Assembly (NCBI RefSeq): GCF_023151555.2
Contig: NZ_CP100425.1
Coordinates: forward strand, 2,790,001 to 2,854,000
Source of the DNA: Photobacterium sp. CCB-ST2H9
Lineage (GTDB): Bacteria > Pseudomonadota > Gammaproteobacteria > Enterobacterales > Vibrionaceae
Length of the DNA: 64,000 bases
Direction: 5' to 3'
This document shows positions 22,579 to 31,578 of this stretch, in pieces. The first letter of the stretch is position 1, and each line of letters starts with the position of its first letter. Made by a program: the position numbers and the translations under genes. Below the pieces are notes generated by a model. The model saw only the letters and a program-made list of their open reading frames with translations. It searched no databases and was not told the origin of the DNA.

Positions 22579-24246
22579 ATGGCTGAATACGTCTATACCA
22601 TGTCGCGCGTGAGCAAAGTTGTGCCACCTAAACGACAGATCCTGAAAGATATTTCACTGAGCTTCTTCCCGGGCGCGAAAATCGGCGTACTGGGCCTGAA
22701 CGGTTCTGGTAAATCCACCCTGCTGCGGATCATGGCTGGCATCGATACCGATATCGAAGGTGAAGCCCGTCCGCAACCCGGCCTGAATGTCGGTTACCTG
22801 CCACAGGAACCCGTCCTGGATGAAGAGAAAACGGTTCGTGAAGTGGTCGAAGAGGCCGTCTCTGACGTCGCAAATGCATTGGCACGTCTGGATGCTGTTT
22901 ACGCGGCATACGCGGATGCCGATGCCGATTTCGATGCCCTGGCGAAAGAACAAGGCGAACTGGAAGCACTGATCCAGGCGAAAGACGGCCATAATCTGGA
23001 CAACACCCTGGAGCGTGCTGCTGATGCCCTGCGTCTGCCGGAGTGGGATGCCCAGATCAAGCACCTGTCCGGTGGTGAGCGCCGCCGTGTCGCGATCTGC
23101 CGCCTGTTGCTGGAAAAACCAGACATGCTGCTGCTCGACGAACCGACCAACCACCTGGATGCAGAATCTGTGGGCTGGCTGGAGCGCTTCCTGGTCGATT
23201 ACACCGGTACAGTGGTAGCCATCACGCACGACCGTTACTTCCTGGACAATGCTGCAGGCTGGATTCTGGAACTCGACCGGGGTGAAGGTATTCCATGGCA
23301 GGGCAACTATACGTCCTGGCTGGAGCAGAAAGATGCCCGTCTGAAGCAGGAAGCCTCTCAGGAGAAAGCGCGTCAGAAAACCATCGAGAAAGAGCTGGAG
23401 TGGGTTCGTCAGAATCCAAAAGGCCGTCAGGCGAAATCCAAAGCCCGTATGGCCCGCTTTGAAGAGCTGAACACCACAGATCACCAGAAGCGGAACGAAA
23501 CCAACGAGCTGTTTATCCCGCCGGGTGAGCGTCTGGGTGACAAAGTCATTGAAGTCAGCAACCTGACCAAATCGTTCGGTGATCGCGTCCTGATCGATGA
23601 TCTGTCCTTCAGCATGCCGAAAGGTGCAATCGTGGGCATCATCGGTGCCAACGGTGCGGGTAAATCAACCCTGTTCAAAATGCTGAGCGGCACCGAGCAG
23701 CCGGATTCAGGCAGCATCGAACTGGGCGACACCGTGACCCTGGCATCTGTTGAACAGTTCCGTGACAGCATGAACGATACCAACACCGTGTATCAGGAAA
23801 TCTCTGAAGGCAACGATGTCATTCGCATCAACAACTTCGAGATCCAGTCCCGCGCTTACGTGTCCCGTTTCAACTTCAAAGGCAGCGACCAGCAAAAACG
23901 CATCGGCGAGCTGTCCGGTGGTGAGCGGAACCGTGTCCACCTGGCAAAACTGCTGAAAGCCGGCGGCAACGTGCTGCTGCTCGACGAACCAACCAACGAC
24001 CTGGACGTTGAAACCCTGCGAGCACTGGAAGAAGCCCTGCTGGAATTTCCGGGCTGTGCCATGGTGATCTCGCACGACCGTTGGTTCCTGGACCGGATTG
24101 CGACCCATATTCTGGATTACCGTGATGAAGGTCAGGTGAACTTCTTCGAAGGCAACTACACCGAATACACCGACTGGCTGAAAAAGACCCTGGGTGCGCA
24201 GGCTGCAGAGCCACACCGCATCAAGTACAAGCGCATTGCGAAGTAA
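22579..24246 (+). CDS. ettA: Energy-dependent translational throttle ABC-F ATPase
   Basis: 555 residues, equal to E. coli EttA. Cytosolic ABC-F protein that binds the ribosomal E site and gates entry into the elongation cycle according to ATP/ADP. Two ABC cassettes: Walker A 'GLNGSGKST' near 39 and 'GANGAGKST' near 357; signatures 'LSGGERRRVAICRLLL' and 'LSGGERNRVHLAKLL'; Walker B 'LLLDEPTNHLD' and 'LLLDEPTNDLD'. A highly charged linker (residues 240-320) is the P-site tRNA interaction motif. No membrane segment. Monocistronic with a strong terminator. Confidence 0.95.
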   Translation: MAEYVYTMSRVSKVVPPKRQILKDISLSFFPGAKIGVLGLNGSGKSTLLRIMAGIDTDIEGEARPQPGLNVGYLPQEPVLDEEKTVREVVEEAVSDVANALARLDAVYAAYADADADFDALAKEQGELEALIQAKDGHNLDNTLERAADALRLPEWDAQIKHLSGGERRRVAICRLLLEKPDMLLLDEPTNHLDAESVGWLERFLVDYTGTVVAITHDRYFLDNAAGWILELDRGEGIPWQGNYTSWLEQKDARLKQEASQEKARQKTIEKELEWVRQNPKGRQAKSKARMARFEELNTTDHQKRNETNELFIPPGERLGDKVIEVSNLTKSFGDRVLIDDLSFSMPKGAIVGIIGANGAGKSTLFKMLSGTEQPDSGSIELGDTVTLASVEQFRDSMNDTNTVYQEISEGNDVIRINNFEIQSRAYVSRFNFKGSDQQKRIGELSGGERNRVHLAKLLKAGGNVLLLDEPTNDLDVETLRALEEALLEFPGCAMVISHDRWFLDRIATHILDYRDEGQVNFFEGNYTEYTDWLKKTLGAQAAEPHRIKYKRIAK

Positions 24247-24261
24247 TCACTTCCCTGCAAA

Positions 24262-24293
24262 AAATAAAGGCTGCCTCCGGGCAGCCTTTATTT
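24262..24293 (+). terminator. Terminator after ettA
   Basis: 14-bp stem (24262-24275 with 24280-24293), 4-nt loop, followed by TTTTGGGG after the T-run. Strong, intrinsic. Confidence 0.85.
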
Positions 24294-24415
24294 TTTTGGG
24301 GCGGTATATCCAGCAGTGATGATTGAAGGTTCTCTCAACAAACCGTTGTGTCAATTGGGCAAGCCGGAAAGATGGCCCTACACTCGAAGATATCAATCCC
24401 TGAAGGTGTACACAG

Positions 24416-24790
24416 ATGATGAAAGAAAGACGCCAGTTTATCCGCATTGTGTATCAGGCTCCGGCGACGCTGCGGCAGGGGGACTTCCAATGGAATACCA
24501 CCCTGAAAGATATCTCGCTGCATGGCATCCTGCTTTCCCGTCCCGACGGTTGGCAACCCGGGGGCGATCCGGCCTTTCAGGTTGATGTCGTCCTGCCGCA
24601 GACCGATGTCCACCTCACGATGCTCGCAGAGCTGGTCGATCAGAACAACCACAGTCTGCGGATGAAAATCGTCAATATCGATATCGACAGCATTTCCCAT
24701 CTGCGTCGCCTGATCGAGCTCAATCTCGGCGATGATGCACTGCTCCACCGCGAGCTGGAGCATCTCGCTGATCTGGCTGAAGATGAGTAG
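24416..24790 (+). CDS. Short PilZ domain c-di-GMP binding protein (PlzA-like)
   Basis: 124 residues, a single PilZ domain. The c-di-GMP contact motifs are both present: RxxxR as RQFIR (residues 6-10) and DxSxxG as DISLHG (residues 32-37). By position, after slt-ettA, it corresponds to V. cholerae PlzA (VC0697). Such proteins act as effectors of the second messenger on motility or surface behaviour. Convergent with radA, whose stop lies 3 bases after its own. Confidence 0.85.
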   Translation: MMKERRQFIRIVYQAPATLRQGDFQWNTTLKDISLHGILLSRPDGWQPGGDPAFQVDVVLPQTDVHLTMLAELVDQNNHSLRMKIVNIDIDSISHLRRLIELNLGDDALLHRELEHLADLAEDE

Positions 24791-24793
24791 CCG

Positions 24794-26182
24794 CTAACCG
24801 GCGACCCGTTCAAAAGCCCCAAGGGCTTCCTGCAAATCTTCAACCGGGATAATTTCAATCCCCGGTAAAGATCGGCTTGCATTGGCTTTGGGGATAATCG
24901 CCCGGGTAAAACCCTGCTTCGCCGCTTCCCGGATCCGCTCAACGCCATTGGCAGAAGGACGGATATCCCCGTTCAGGCCAATTTCACCGAACACCAGAAC
25001 ATCCTGCGGAATCGGTGCATTCTTGAAGCTGGAAAAAATCGCCAGCAGCACCGAGAGATCTGCAGACGTTTCTTCAATCCGGATCCCGCCGACACAGTTC
25101 ACGAAGATATCCATATCCGACAGCATCACCCCGCCGTGACGGGCCAGCACCGCAATCGACATCGCCAGCCGGTTGGAATCGTAGCCCACGCTCAGGCGTC
25201 GCGGTACTTCGGTCAGTGACTGGTTACACAGCGCCTGAATTTCCACCAGCAACGGCCGGGTACCTTCCCACAGCGTGGTACAGACTGAACCAGCGTGGTT
25301 TTTGTTGGAGCGGCTGAGGAAGATGGCCGACGGGTTCTTCACCTGCTTCATGCCGGTTTCCGTCATGGCGAAGAAACAGGACTCTGAGTCTGCTCCGAAT
25401 CGGTTTTTCGACGTTCGCAGCACCCGGAATTTTTCATCAGAGGTCGACGACAGGGCGAACAGGCCGTCCACAATATGGATCAGCTGCATCGGACCGGCGA
25501 CATTCGAATCTTTGTTGATATGGCCGACAATCATGAAGGTCACGCCTTCCGTCTTGGCAAACCGGGTCAGTGCCGCTGCCGACTCTTTGACCTGACTCGG
25601 ACTGCCCGCAGCCGAATCATTGTGTGCCACAGTCATGGTCTGAATCGAGTCGATAATGACAAACTCGGCTTTCTGCTCCTGGATATGGTGCAGGATCTGT
25701 TCAACCGAGGTTTCAGCAACCACCTGAATCTTATCGATATTGGGCGTCCCCAGGCGCTTGGCCCGCTGGGAGATCTGATGAATAGACTCTTCACCGGAGA
25801 CATACAGCGCCTCACGCGAGCCCGCCACAGACCCGATACTTTGCAGCAGCAAAGTGGACTTACCCGCGCCCGGATCACCACACAACAGCAGGACTGAGCC
25901 AGGCACAATACCGCCGCCCAGTACCCGGTCCAGTTCAGAGATCCCGGAACTGAAACGCGGCAGATCTTTGCTCTCAACCTCAGACAGTTTCTGGACCTTG
26001 GTCGTAGCTCCGGCATAACTGCTGGCGGTACCGCCACCGACGCTGCCCAGCGCAGACTTGGTCTTGGGGATCGTAAATTCTGTAATGGTGTTCCAGGCCG
26101 CACAGGCATTGCACTGCCCCTGCCAGCGAGGAAAATCAGCGCCGCATTCACTGCAGACGTATGCTCTTTTGGTTTTCGCCAT
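24794..26182 (-). CDS. radA: DNA repair protein RadA (Sms)
   Basis: 462 residues. RecA-like helicase that promotes branch migration in recombinational repair. N-terminal C4 zinc finger (C-S-E-C-G ... C-N-A-C, residues 10-27), Walker A 'GDPGAGKST' near 102, the RadA-specific 'KNRFG' near 260, and a C-terminal LonP-like domain ('LAMSIAVLARHGGVML' and 'VFGEIGLNGDIRPS'). Divergent from the large PilZ gene, with start codons 185 bp apart if that gene begins at 26367. Confidence 0.95.
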   Translation of the reverse strand: MAKTKRAYVCSECGADFPRWQGQCNACAAWNTITEFTIPKTKSALGSVGGGTASSYAGATTKVQKLSEVESKDLPRFSSGISELDRVLGGGIVPGSVLLLCGDPGAGKSTLLLQSIGSVAGSREALYVSGEESIHQISQRAKRLGTPNIDKIQVVAETSVEQILHHIQEQKAEFVIIDSIQTMTVAHNDSAAGSPSQVKESAAALTRFAKTEGVTFMIVGHINKDSNVAGPMQLIHIVDGLFALSSTSDEKFRVLRTSKNRFGADSESCFFAMTETGMKQVKNPSAIFLSRSNKNHAGSVCTTLWEGTRPLLVEIQALCNQSLTEVPRRLSVGYDSNRLAMSIAVLARHGGVMLSDMDIFVNCVGGIRIEETSADLSVLLAIFSSFKNAPIPQDVLVFGEIGLNGDIRPSANGVERIREAAKQGFTRAIIPKANASRSLPGIEIIPVEDLQEALGAFERVAG

Positions 26183-26366
26183 TGTAACCCTTCAGTGACC
26201 CAAGCCTGTGGCCTGCCAAACCGTGCGGCAGCAGGTGAATAAAATGACGAATAAACAGCCAGGATATGCGCCAGGCCAGACTTTCCGTCCACAAGCTTAT
26301 GACAATTTTCATTTTTACTGCACAATTGGAAATCATACCCGATTGAGACCAAATGCTAAAACCACT

Positions 26367-28751
26367 ATGTTGCTGGACGAATACAAAGGACTGATTGAAC
26401 AATTGCTGCCTGCTTATGACAGCGAGGATTTCAACGACTTATTTCTGCACCTGACCGCAGACTTAAGTGGCCCGGCCCGCCTGCAGGTCAAAATGGAGCT
26501 GAACCGAGTGATGGCCCCCTGCCGTCAGGCGATTGATCTGCGTGGCAAAGTCAACGGCGAATGCCGTCCGTACGAGCTGCATGGCATGACCCACTGGCTG
26601 GATGATGTGGCGATGAACGTGTACCGCCGACGCATCAAAGCTTATGGCGATCAGTACCGGGTCGGCCTGTATGAGTCGCTGATGAACACCCGCAATAACT
26701 TCCGGGTCATGCAGCAACAGCAGCAACAAAAGCCACAGGAGCCGCAACCCGCGGAGAAAGAAGCGCCGGTTGCAGAAGAAGTCTCGCCATTTTCGGCAGA
26801 GCTGCTGCGTTTTGGCTACCATCTCAGCCGCAGTGAGCAACGGGTCCAGCTCACCACCCCGGTCGTATTGATGCTGCCCTATTCGCAGGAGGTCAACGGG
26901 ACCACGGCCGATATCTCGCCATCGGGTGCACGTTTTCGGGTATCGTCTGCTTTCCGTTACTTTGAAGGGCAAATGATCACGGCTTATTTCCCCGAACTGG
27001 CCAAACAGTTAAAGGACGAACGCCTGATTCAGGGGATCACATACCGGGTACTGGGCGTCACACCGCATGCAGACAATGACAGTTTCACCTGGCTGCGTCT
27101 GGTGCTGGTCGAACCGAGTGAAGCCATCAAGGCTGCCATCGAAGCCCGCCTGCAGATGGCCTCGAACCGCTCACGCCGCAATTATGAAGATAAAATCATT
27201 CAGACCCGGACCCGGGGCTACGAGCACTGTTTTCTGAAACATACCAGCAGCATCCCGATGTTTTTTGCCGGCAGTGAACTGAAATACTGCCTGCTGACCG
27301 AACATAACCGCCATGTCTGGGAACACTGGCATGACGAACGCAATCAGTCGGTGATCAACCATCTGTTGTCTGAAGAGCGGATCAGCACGCTGGGCAGAGA
27401 AGGACTCAGCCAGTGCAGCACCCTGATCTACAGCTTTACCCATCAGCATGAAGAGAAAACTTATTTTTATTCGGCTGCACTGCCGGAGATGGGCGTCGAG
27501 GAACGGCAACTGTTCTGGCATATCGGTGCGGCCCGGGAAAGCTGGCGTGTGGTCCGCCTGACGCTGTATCCGATCAGCCAGGAAGACCGGAATCAGTTAC
27601 AGGAAATTGCCCCGGAACTGCTGGAAACCCTGTCGACTCTGACCCATATCGGTGTCTTGCAGGATCTGACGAATCTGGCCGGACGGCATGATTACCGCCT
27701 GACCGAAAAACCGGCTTTGCCGAGCAAACACCTGCAGACATTTCGCCACCCGCGCAATCCGGTGTCCGGGACCCGGGCAATCTACTTCGACCCGAAACCA
27801 CAGCGCAGCGAATCCCGCTTCCTGTTCAAAACGCCGGTTACGCTTCAGCTACCGGCTGAATCGGGTCAGGAAAATGTTGTCGTTAATGGCCATACCGTCG
27901 ATATTTCCACGCGGGGACTGAATCTGCGTCTTGCAGAGCCCCTGGAAGCCAAACGCGGCGATCAGGTCAAAGTGACTTTTGATGAGCTGCTGCAAATGGC
28001 CAAAGAGGCACCGCTGCGGCGTATCCCTTATCAGGTGGTTCGCCTCAGCCCGGATCGGCGCAATGTTCAGTTCGAGTCCGGTAACGGTGAAGATGTCACC
28101 CGCAGTGAACACTTCCTGCGCCGCCTGATCAAACACAATGAAGCGCGTCTGCCGGTCAGCGAGGAAATCATGCCGGCCGGTCCACTGTTGCTGGCAATGC
28201 ACCAGATGCTGCTGACCCGCCTGAACTGCCTGCCATTTTTCTGCGAGAAAATCGACAATCAGGTCAAGGTAAGGGCAATGGGCTCCAACAAACCGCTGCC
28301 AACACTGGGTAAACTGTTACTCCAGCATGGTGAAGGAAAACGGGTCTCGCTGGCCCCTATCTTTCAGAACCGGGTCAAGCAACTGCTGAGCGAACCGATG
28401 CGTCCTGTGGCCGTCAGCCAGCCTTATGTCCGTGAACTGTATCTGGCGATTTTGCCCCAGTCGGGTGCCCAGCCCAAAATGATCAGCAAACTCTTCGATG
28501 ATTTCCCGACCGGTGAAAGTCGCCGCCGATTTGCACAACAGGCCCGCGAACAGGGACATTTCCTTGCCATCCGGATCGCTGCCGTGCCGGTGATGGACCC
28601 GACCACGGCGCTGATCAGCCGGGAGCTGGCCGAACTGTCCCGGGTCGCGATGCACCGGGCCCGCTCACTGGAGATAGAGTTTACGTCACTGACAGGATTC
28701 GGCGAATTTTACGACATTACCGATGAGGTCTTACTGCGGCTGGGACTGTAA
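26367..28751 (+). CDS. Large double-PilZ protein (PlzC-like)
   Basis: About 794 residues from ATG 26367 (MLLDEYKGLIEQLLPAYDSEDF); the frame opens at 26208 but those 53 residues look like leader. Two PilZ domains, each with RxxxR and DxSxxG: RSEQR with DISPSG near residues 155-190, and RSESR with DISTRG near 475-520, so it may bind two c-di-GMP. A Gln-rich stretch (MQQQQQQQKPQEPQP) near 115 is a linker. Soluble. Its place between radA and serB matches V. cholerae VC2344 (PlzC). Role: c-di-GMP effector, downstream target unknown. Confidence 0.8.
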   Translation: MLLDEYKGLIEQLLPAYDSEDFNDLFLHLTADLSGPARLQVKMELNRVMAPCRQAIDLRGKVNGECRPYELHGMTHWLDDVAMNVYRRRIKAYGDQYRVGLYESLMNTRNNFRVMQQQQQQKPQEPQPAEKEAPVAEEVSPFSAELLRFGYHLSRSEQRVQLTTPVVLMLPYSQEVNGTTADISPSGARFRVSSAFRYFEGQMITAYFPELAKQLKDERLIQGITYRVLGVTPHADNDSFTWLRLVLVEPSEAIKAAIEARLQMASNRSRRNYEDKIIQTRTRGYEHCFLKHTSSIPMFFAGSELKYCLLTEHNRHVWEHWHDERNQSVINHLLSEERISTLGREGLSQCSTLIYSFTHQHEEKTYFYSAALPEMGVEERQLFWHIGAARESWRVVRLTLYPISQEDRNQLQEIAPELLETLSTLTHIGVLQDLTNLAGRHDYRLTEKPALPSKHLQTFRHPRNPVSGTRAIYFDPKPQRSESRFLFKTPVTLQLPAESGQENVVVNGHTVDISTRGLNLRLAEPLEAKRGDQVKVTFDELLQMAKEAPLRRIPYQVVRLSPDRRNVQFESGNGEDVTRSEHFLRRLIKHNEARLPVSEEIMPAGPLLLAMHQMLLTRLNCLPFFCEKIDNQVKVRAMGSNKPLPTLGKLLLQHGEGKRVSLAPIFQNRVKQLLSEPMRPVAVSQPYVRELYLAILPQSGAQPKMISKLFDDFPTGESRRRFAQQAREQGHFLAIRIAAVPVMDPTTALISRELAELSRVAMHRARSLEIEFTSLTGFGEFYDITDEVLLRLGL

Positions 28752-28811
28752 CGATTTCCTTTCAGGGATTCGTTCGATGATCCCCTGAGAGCAACGTGTA
28801 GCATGACAATT

Positions 28812-28837
28812 GTCATTCCCGCACAAGCGGGAATGAC
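28812..28837. repeat. REP-like palindrome between convergent genes
   Basis: GTCATTCCCGC (28812-28822) and GCGGGAATGAC (28827-28837), 11-bp perfect stem, ACAA loop. The ATTCCCGC/GCGGGAAT core is a very widespread interspersed palindrome in proteobacteria. No T-run on either side, so it is not a normal terminator, though it lies between convergent plzC-like and serB. Confidence 0.6.
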
Positions 28838-28880
28838 GGGGTGATTGAGATGGCAACCTCAGCGACTGATTCCGGTTGAC

Positions 28881-29834
28881 TTACCAGCCAATCTTCTGAG
28901 GCCACAGCGAAGCAGACAGCAGACAAAGCACGCCGCCTAAATCGGCATAACGGACCGCAGCCGGTGCCGTGGCCTGAACTTTCGGCTTGGCATGATAGGC
29001 AATGCCCAATCCGGCCGCAGCCATCATCTTCAGATCGTTGGCACCATCACCGACAGCGACAGTATTGTGTGCTGCAATGCCGTATTCTTCGGCCAGCTCA
29101 CGCAAAATATCAGCTTTTGTCTGTGCATCCACCACTTTCCCCAGCACCTTACCGGTCAGCTGACCGTCGATAATTTCCAGCTGATTGGACTGGGTATAAC
29201 TCAGGGCCAGCGTTTCTTGCAGATAGCCCGAGAAATAAGTAAAACCGCCTGAGGCAATGGCCGTCTTCCAGCCATAGTGATGCAGCGCATCCACCAGTTC
29301 CCGCATTTCCGGCATCAGCGGGAGTTTCTGGCGGACCTGCTCCAGAATCTCCGCACTGGCGCCTTCCAGCGTCGCAACCCGCTGGCGCAGGCTCTGTTCA
29401 AAATCAAGCTCTCCCTGCATGGCTCGTTCGGTCACTTCAGCAACCTGCTCACCAACCCCGGCCAGTTTGGCAATCTCATCGATACACTCAATCTCAATCG
29501 CCGTTGAGTCCATATCAAACACCGCCAGCCCCGGCTGAGACAAATCCGGCAGGGACTGGTACGGAGCATAATCGATTTCATGCGCTTCCAGAGACTCGGT
29601 CAGGCGCTCAGTCAGCGGGTTTGCCAGCAAAAGTACCTCGTAGGGGCCGACTTTCCAGGCCGCAATCACCGACAACGGTTCACCGCTCTGGGAAGCAATG
29701 CGATCGAGACGTTCCGGGGTCAGGGGCTGGCGACTGTAGATCACAGCCGAGACGTTTTTCACATCCAGGTTGCTGCTGGCAACACTCTCAGGAAAGCGGG
29801 TATGCAGCGAAGTATGTTTCTTAATGGTCAGCAC
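28881..29834 (-). CDS. serB: Phosphoserine phosphatase
   Basis: 317 residues, HAD superfamily; last step of serine biosynthesis (phosphoserine to serine). The DxDST motif (FDMDSTAIEIECIDEIA) is near 106-122, 'ASGGFTYF' near 196 and 'AVGDGANDLKMM' near 262, with an ACT-like N-terminal domain as in E. coli SerB. The frame starts at a GTG (29832-29834) without a clear ribosome site, so the start is uncertain. Divergent from ytjB, as in E. coli. Confidence 0.94.
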   Translation of the reverse strand: MLTIKKHTSLHTRFPESVASSNLDVKNVSAVIYSRQPLTPERLDRIASQSGEPLSVIAAWKVGPYEVLLLANPLTERLTESLEAHEIDYAPYQSLPDLSQPGLAVFDMDSTAIEIECIDEIAKLAGVGEQVAEVTERAMQGELDFEQSLRQRVATLEGASAEILEQVRQKLPLMPEMRELVDALHHYGWKTAIASGGFTYFSGYLQETLALSYTQSNQLEIIDGQLTGKVLGKVVDAQTKADILRELAEEYGIAAHNTVAVGDGANDLKMMAAAGLGIAYHAKPKVQATAPAAVRYADLGGVLCLLSASLWPQKIGW

Positions 29835-29947
29835 GGTATATCACATCCATGTAAAAGCGTTTTCATCTCCCTTCAAAGTACCCTATTGCAATTTGTCAGG
29901 GCAAGTCCCAATATTGTTCAGTTAGTTTCATGAAAGAAGTCCCCACT

Positions 29948-30565
29948 ATGTTTAAGTTCAAAACTGTACGCATGCAACGTATCTGGCAGTTTCTGGTATT
30001 GGCCCTCAGTTTCGTCGGCCTGATCACCATGCTGGAGTATGGTGCCCGGCTGAATCAGAACAACTTCGACATGCTGAGTGAACAAACCCAGTCTCTGTCC
30101 CGCATTATTGCCCGACAGGCGGCCAGCACGGCTTCCGATGATATTCTCGACAAAGATCAGGACCGGCTGCAGGCGCTGGTGAACCGAATTTCCGATGAAC
30201 CTCTGATTCTGGATGCCAGTGTTTACGATCTGGAAGGCTCGCCGCTGGCACAGACTGAAGACGCGATGCCACTGGAACAAATCTCCGGTCTGACAACCCC
30301 TCTCTCAACTGCAAGCATTGGCCGCCAGCAAATTGTCCAGCCGGTACTGACAGATGATGGTCAGATTGTCGGCTATCTGCGTCTGACGCTGGAGCACGGC
30401 AAGCTGGTTCAGCATGCGGCGGATCAGATCGAAAGCATGACCAATACCGTCCGCGGACTGGTGATTGCCGCGCTCTTCATCGGCTTTGTACTGGCCTATA
30501 CCTTCGGCCGCCGCAAAGACGTCTGGCACTTCCCGTTCCTGCTGACCGCCAATGCGAAGGACTGA
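29948..30565 (+). CDS. ytjB: YtjB (Smp) family membrane protein
   Basis: 205 residues. A membrane segment (residues 8-28), a periplasmic sensor-like domain of about 130 residues ('LILDASVYDLEGSPLAQT', 'QIVQPVLTDDGQIVGYLRLTLE'), a second segment (165-185), and a C-terminal 'FPFLLTAN' tail as in E. coli YtjB (SPFLLTAS). Neighbour of serB in both. Function not established. ATG 29948 chosen over 29930 because the second Met (MFKFKTVRMQRI) matches the family start. Confidence 0.8.
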   Translation: MFKFKTVRMQRIWQFLVLALSFVGLITMLEYGARLNQNNFDMLSEQTQSLSRIIARQAASTASDDILDKDQDRLQALVNRISDEPLILDASVYDLEGSPLAQTEDAMPLEQISGLTTPLSTASIGRQQIVQPVLTDDGQIVGYLRLTLEHGKLVQHAADQIESMTNTVRGLVIAALFIGFVLAYTFGRRKDVWHFPFLLTANAKD

Positions 30566-30637
30566 AGGGCCGATCTCCGGCTGCGATAGCAATCGGCTTC
30601 CTGCACCGTCAGGCACTCAAAGAATCAAGCCATAAAA

Positions 30638-30661
30638 AAAGACGACCGGTGGGTCGTCTTT
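30638..30661 (-). terminator. Terminator of the deo operon
   Basis: AAAGACGACC (30638-30647) pairs with GGTCGTCTTT (30652-30661), GGTG loop. The A-run at 30634-30640 is a T-run for minus-strand transcripts from deoD; ytjB arrives from the other side. Confidence 0.75.
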
Positions 30662-30716
30662 GACTTGGTTGGGGCCAAAGCCCCGTGCGCGTCCGCCCTG
30701 ACCGGGCAGAAATCGT

Positions 30717-30780
30717 TTATGCGTCCTTGATTTAAGCGTCCTTGCCTTAAACGTCTTTGGCTTAAGCCTCTTTGTCACCC
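30717..30780 (-). repeat. 15-bp tandem repeat placing four in-frame stops at the deoD 3' end
   Basis: On the plus strand the units are 30721-30735, 30736-30750, 30751-30765 and a diverged 30766-30780 (consensus GCGTCCTTGNCTTAA). In the deoD frame each unit ends in TAA: 30762-30764 (the deoD stop), then 30747-30749, 30732-30734 and 30717-30719. The encoded ends read DKEA-stop, AKDV-stop, GKDA-stop, IKDA-stop. Confidence 0.8.
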
Positions 30781-31484
30781 AGCAGCACAGATTCCAGGGC
30801 AATTTCCATCATTTCGAGGAAAGTGGTCTGGCGCTCTTCTGAAGTCGTCGCCTCACCCCGCAGGATATGGTCAGACACAGTACAGATGGTCAGGGCTTTG
30901 GCACCGAACTCAGCAGCGACACCGTAAATCCCGGCCGCTTCCATTTCCACACCCAAGATGCCGTACTTATCCATGGTCTTGAAGAAGTCAAAATCCGGGT
31001 TATAGAAAAGATCTGCAGAGAACAGGTTACCGACTTTCACTTCGATACCCTTGGCTTTCGCGGCTTCCACCGCATTCTGAACCATGCCGTAATCTGCAAT
31101 CGCCGCAAAATCATGGCCGCCGAAACGAATCCGGTTGACTTTTGAGTCGGTCGAAGCACCCATGCCGATCACTACATCACGCAGATGTACGTCATCACGC
31201 ACGGCACCACAGCTGCCAACACGGATGATTTTCTTGACGCCATAGTCTTTAACCAGCTCCGTGGCGTAAATAGAACAGGACGGAATGCCCATACCATGGC
31301 CCATTACGGAGATTCTGCGGCCTTTGTAAGTCCCGGTGAAACCGTACATGTTGCGGACATTACAGACTTCTTTGACATCTTCCAGGAAAGTTTCGGCAAT
31401 GAACTTGGCACGCAGCGGGTCACCCGGCATCAGGACGACATCTGCAAAATCACCCATTTCGGCATTAATATGTGGAGTAGCCAT
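30762..31484 (-). CDS. deoD: Purine-nucleoside phosphorylase
   Basis: 240 residues. Phosphorolysis of purine (deoxy)nucleosides to base and (deoxy)ribose-1-phosphate; hexamer. '[13 protein letters not shown]' near 21, '[16 protein letters not shown]' near 63 (phosphate and ribose binding), '[17 protein letters not shown]' near 178 (the active-site MEAAG), and '[10 protein letters not shown]' near 202 (base-binding Asp). Last gene of deoCABD; ATG behind AAGGAGC. Its stop is followed by a repeat of its last five codons (see 30717-30780). Confidence 0.96.
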   Translation of the reverse strand: MATPHINAEMGDFADVVLMPGDPLRAKFIAETFLEDVKEVCNVRNMYGFTGTYKGRRISVMGHGMGIPSCSIYATELVKDYGVKKIIRVGSCGAVRDDVHLRDVVIGMGASTDSKVNRIRFGGHDFAAIADYGMVQNAVEAAKAKGIEVKVGNLFSADLFYNPDFDFFKTMDKYGILGVEMEAAGIYGVAAEFGAKALTICTVSDHILRGEATTSEERQTTFLEMMEIALESVLLGDKEA

Positions 31485-31578
31485 CTGTTCGCTCCTTCTT
31501 CTATTTGGATTGCCTCACCCCATCCGGGGCGAGGCCAGTTGCGCATTCAGCGTCAAACATTACCGCGCTATCATACGG

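Noticed and set aside
28812-28837. Intrinsic terminator for plzC-like or serB
   Set aside because: No T-run on either side; REP-like repeat fits better.
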